Positions 60,606 through 64,000 of a DNA stretch of 64,000 bases are shown here, one piece after another. Position 1 is the first letter of the stretch. Every line of letters begins with the position of its first letter. Where the stretch lies: the NCBI GenBank assembly GCA_963728075.1, contig CAVSIP010000003.1, forward strand, positions 434,001-498,000, in the 5' to 3' direction. The stretch is from CAVSIP01 sp963728075. GTDB lineage: Bacteria; Actinomycetota; Actinomycetes; JAFAQI01; DASSKL01. Both the position numbers and the translations under genes were made by a program. The notes beneath the pieces are model-generated. The model was not told the origin of the DNA. It saw only the letters and a list, made by a program, of their open reading frames with translations, and did no database searches.

Positions 60606-60669
60606 CGCCGATCTCTGCGACTTCCGTCTTGGCCGGCGCGTCATGGGACGTATTTCGCCGAGATCGGCG
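60606..60669. repeat. 64-bp palindromic element, copy B (right of the nuclease gene)
   Basis: Starts 2 bp after the nuclease stop. Left arm CGCCGATCTCTGCGA (60606-60620) and right arm TCGCCGAGATCGGCG (60655-60669) pair with one mismatch. The right 22 bp are identical to copy A. Could double as the nuclease gene's terminator. Confidence 0.93.
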
Positions 60670-60725
60670 CGGGAGGGGCGCCCGACCGGCGGCAGGGGGC
60701 GGCGCGTGCGTGCGAGCATGGGGGC

Positions 60726-61643
60726 ATGAGCGACCTGCCGGAGTCGATCAGCCTGCGTGAGGTCGGGCCGCGCGACGGCCTGCAGAACGAGGACCCGGTG
60801 CCGACCGACGCCAAGGTCGAGCTCATCGACGCGCTGTCGCGTACGGGGGTCCGGCGGATCGAGGCGGTCAGCTTCGTGCACCCGAGGGCGATCCCGCAGA
60901 TGGCGGACGCCGACGAGGTCTGGAAGCACATCTCGCGCAACCCGGACGTGCGCTACTCCGCGCTGGTGCCGAACCTGCGCGGAGCCCAGCGCGCGCTCGA
61001 GTCCGGGTTCGCCGAGATCGAGGTCGTCGTGTCGGCCTCGGACACGCACAACCGCAGGAACGTCAACCGCTCGACCGCCGAGTCGCTGGACGCCATCGCC
61101 GAGGTGCTGCAGGCCGCGCACGACGCCGGTGCCACCTGCCAGGTCATCTTCGCGACCGCGTTCGGCTGCCCGTACGAGGGTGACGTGCCGGTCGCGCGGG
61201 TGGTCGAGCTCGTCGGCCGGGCCGTCCGGGACGGTGCCGACGGCGTCTCCTTCGGCGACACCACCGGCATGGCCACGCCGTCACGGGTCACGAGCCTGGT
61301 CGGCGAGGTGCGCTCGGCGCACCCGGACGTGCCGCTGAACCTGCACTTCCACAACACCCGGGGTACGGGCCTGGCCAACGTGCTCGCCGCGCTGCAGCTC
61401 GGGGTCGCCGACTTCGACGCGAGCGTCGGCGGGCTCGGTGGCTGCCCGTACGCGCCGGGCGCCAGCGGCAACATCGCCACCGAGGAGCTCGTCCACATGG
61501 TCGAGGACATGGGCGTCGGCACCGGTGTCGACCTCGAGGCGATGCTCGACGCCGCCGCCGAGGCGGAGCGGATCGTCGGGCGGACGCTGCCGAGCCAGGT
61601 GCTGCGCGCCGGGCCGCGGACGCGGCTCACGCCCCTGTCGTGA
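60726..61643 (+). CDS. hydroxymethylglutaryl-CoA lyase
   Basis: 305-aa HMGL-type TIM barrel. LREVGPRDGLQNE (catalytic Arg-Asp), NLHFHNTRGTGLAN (metal HxH) and GLGGCPYAPGASGN with the catalytic Cys and metal Asn are present. Cleaves HMG-CoA to acetyl-CoA and acetoacetate at the end of leucine catabolism. ATG 60726 is 6 nt after GAGCAT. Its stop overlaps the GTG of the HAD gene. Confidence 0.93.
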   Translation: MSDLPESISLREVGPRDGLQNEDPVPTDAKVELIDALSRTGVRRIEAVSFVHPRAIPQMADADEVWKHISRNPDVRYSALVPNLRGAQRALESGFAEIEVVVSASDTHNRRNVNRSTAESLDAIAEVLQAAHDAGATCQVIFATAFGCPYEGDVPVARVVELVGRAVRDGADGVSFGDTTGMATPSRVTSLVGEVRSAHPDVPLNLHFHNTRGTGLANVLAALQLGVADFDASVGGLGGCPYAPGASGNIATEELVHMVEDMGVGTGVDLEAMLDAAAEAERIVGRTLPSQVLRAGPRTRLTPLS

Positions 61644-62246
61644 GCGGGACCTGCGCGGTCGTCCTCGACCTCGGCGGCGTCGTCGTGGACTGGAACCCGC
61701 AGCACCTCTACCGCACGCTCATCCCGGACGACGCCGACCGCGAGCGCTTCCTCGGCGAGGTCGCGACGCTGCGCTGGAACGGCCAGCAGGACCGTGGCCG
61801 CCCGCTGGCCGAGGGCACCCGGGTGCTGCAGCAGCAGCACCCGCAGCACGCCGACCTGATCGCCGCCTACTACGGGCGCTGGGAGGAGATGCTCGGCGGG
61901 CTGTTCCACGACACGGTGGACGTCGTGCGCGACCTGGTCGACGCGGGCGTGCCGACGTACGCCCTGACCAACTGGTCCGCGGAGACCTTCCCGGTCGCCG
62001 AGCAGCGGTACGGCGAGGCACTGGCGCTCTTCGACGGCATCGTGGTCTCCGGCCGCGAGGGCGTGATCAAGCCCGAGCCGGAGATCTTCCGCCGGGTCGC
62101 GGAGCGGTTCGCGCTGGACCCGGCGACGACGCTGTTCGTCGACGACTCGCCCGGTCACGTCGACGCCGCGCGGGCGCTGGGCTGGCAGGCGGAGGTGTTC
62201 ACCGGTGCCCAGGCGCTGCGCGCGAGCCTCGCGGCCCGCGGTCTGC

Positions 62247-63733
<1,487 letters not shown>

Positions 63734-63737
<4 letters not shown>

Positions 63738-64000
63738 GTCGCCGCCTCCTCGATCGCCGCGACCAGGATCGCGAGCCCCTCGTCGGCCTCCGCCTCGGTG
63801 AGCGTGAGCGGCGGCGCGATCCGCAGCACGTTGCCGTGCAGCCCGCCCTTGCCGACGAGCAGCCCACGCGCCCGGGTCGCCTCCAGCACCCGGCCGGCCG
63901 TGTCGGCGTCAGGCTCACGCGTGCCCGGCCGGACCAGCTCCACGCCGACCATGAGCCCCTTGCCACGCACCTCGCCGACCGCCGGTGCGCGCGCGGGCAG
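63734..64000 (-). CDS. class III (aspartate aminotransferase family) aminotransferase, C-terminal fragment
   Basis: Final ~88 residues of a PLP-dependent class III aminotransferase; the gene begins beyond the right edge. The segment EVRGKGLMVGVELVRPGT is the usual C-terminal small-domain motif, followed by GGLHGNVLRIAPPLTLTEAE with the conserved R-x-x-P-P. Coupling to mmsA by ATGA suggests beta-alanine, GABA or beta-aminoisobutyrate as amino donor. Confidence 0.85.

Overview
This is a gene-dense stretch of a very G+C-rich chromosome. Codons are strongly biased to G/C at the third position and GTG starts are common. I read it as a free-living actinobacterium (class Actinomycetes). The order tsaB-rimI-tsaD-groES-groEL1-bldM-like-sigD-rsdA-DUF5319-guaB-guaB3, and later pcrA/M23/sucCD/perM/purN/purH, follows the order I recall from Mycobacterium and Streptomyces. 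I cannot name the family or genus. I see no rRNA, tRNA, CRISPR array, prophage or recognisable transposase.

Layout. 1-1941 (minus): end of a branched-chain amino acid ABC importer operon (livF-livG-livH, truncated by the window edge). 2095-6440 (plus): t6A tRNA-modification genes tsaB and tsaD around rimI, then CIRCE-controlled groES-groEL1 with a histidine-rich GroEL tail. 6531-12780: a regulatory and purine block with a TPR-like protein, a BldM-type regulator without its phospho-acceptor Asp, sigD and its anti-sigma gene, DUF5319, guaB and guaB3. 12834-14907: chorismate mutase behind an aromatic-codon leader peptide and strong hairpin, divergent from guaA. 14907-25820: membrane, envelope and hydrolase genes (DUF6328, SRPBCC, flavin reductase, PIG-L deacetylase, pcrA, PAP2, M23 peptidase, lipase), an AccD/AccA-like carboxyltransferase, a B12-binding mutase small subunit and a secreted S15-type hydrolase.

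25925-36894 is central metabolism: sucCD, perM, purN-purH, folD, an FHA regulator, citrate synthase, icd and mdh. 36946-47155: CNNM/CorC protein, GH36 alpha-galactosidase, trpS, RNA 2',3'-cyclic phosphodiesterase, cold-shock protein, D-Ala-D-Ala carboxypeptidase, acyl-CoA mutase large subunit, an LpdA-type flavoprotein and a SigE-family sigma factor. 48222-57280: a biotin-carboxylation block (accA, accE, accD, birA) interleaved with ppc and a lactate 2-monooxygenase-like gene; the last two carry apparent frameshifts. 57277-64000: PH-domain protein, class III adenylate cyclase, enoyl-CoA hydratase, an AbiEi/DUF559 nuclease-like gene bracketed by two 64-bp palindromic elements, HMG-CoA lyase, HAD hydrolase, mmsA and the end of a class III aminotransferase.

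How it fits together. Much of the window serves branched-chain acyl-CoA flow into the TCA cycle: Liv import, mmsA, HMG-CoA lyase, enoyl-CoA hydratase, acyl-CoA carboxylase plus its biotin ligase, a split B12 mutase (subunits about 19 kb apart), then sucCD, citrate synthase, icd, mdh and ppc. Many transcription units start with a TAnnnT-like -10 box ending 6-9 nt before the start codon, which suggests widespread leaderless mRNA. Least ordinary parts: the palindrome-flanked nuclease cassette, the aromatic leader peptide ahead of chorismate mutase, the accD/ppc back-to-back promoter, the 21-bp G-rich tandem repeat between accD and accE, and several CRP/GlxR-like sites.
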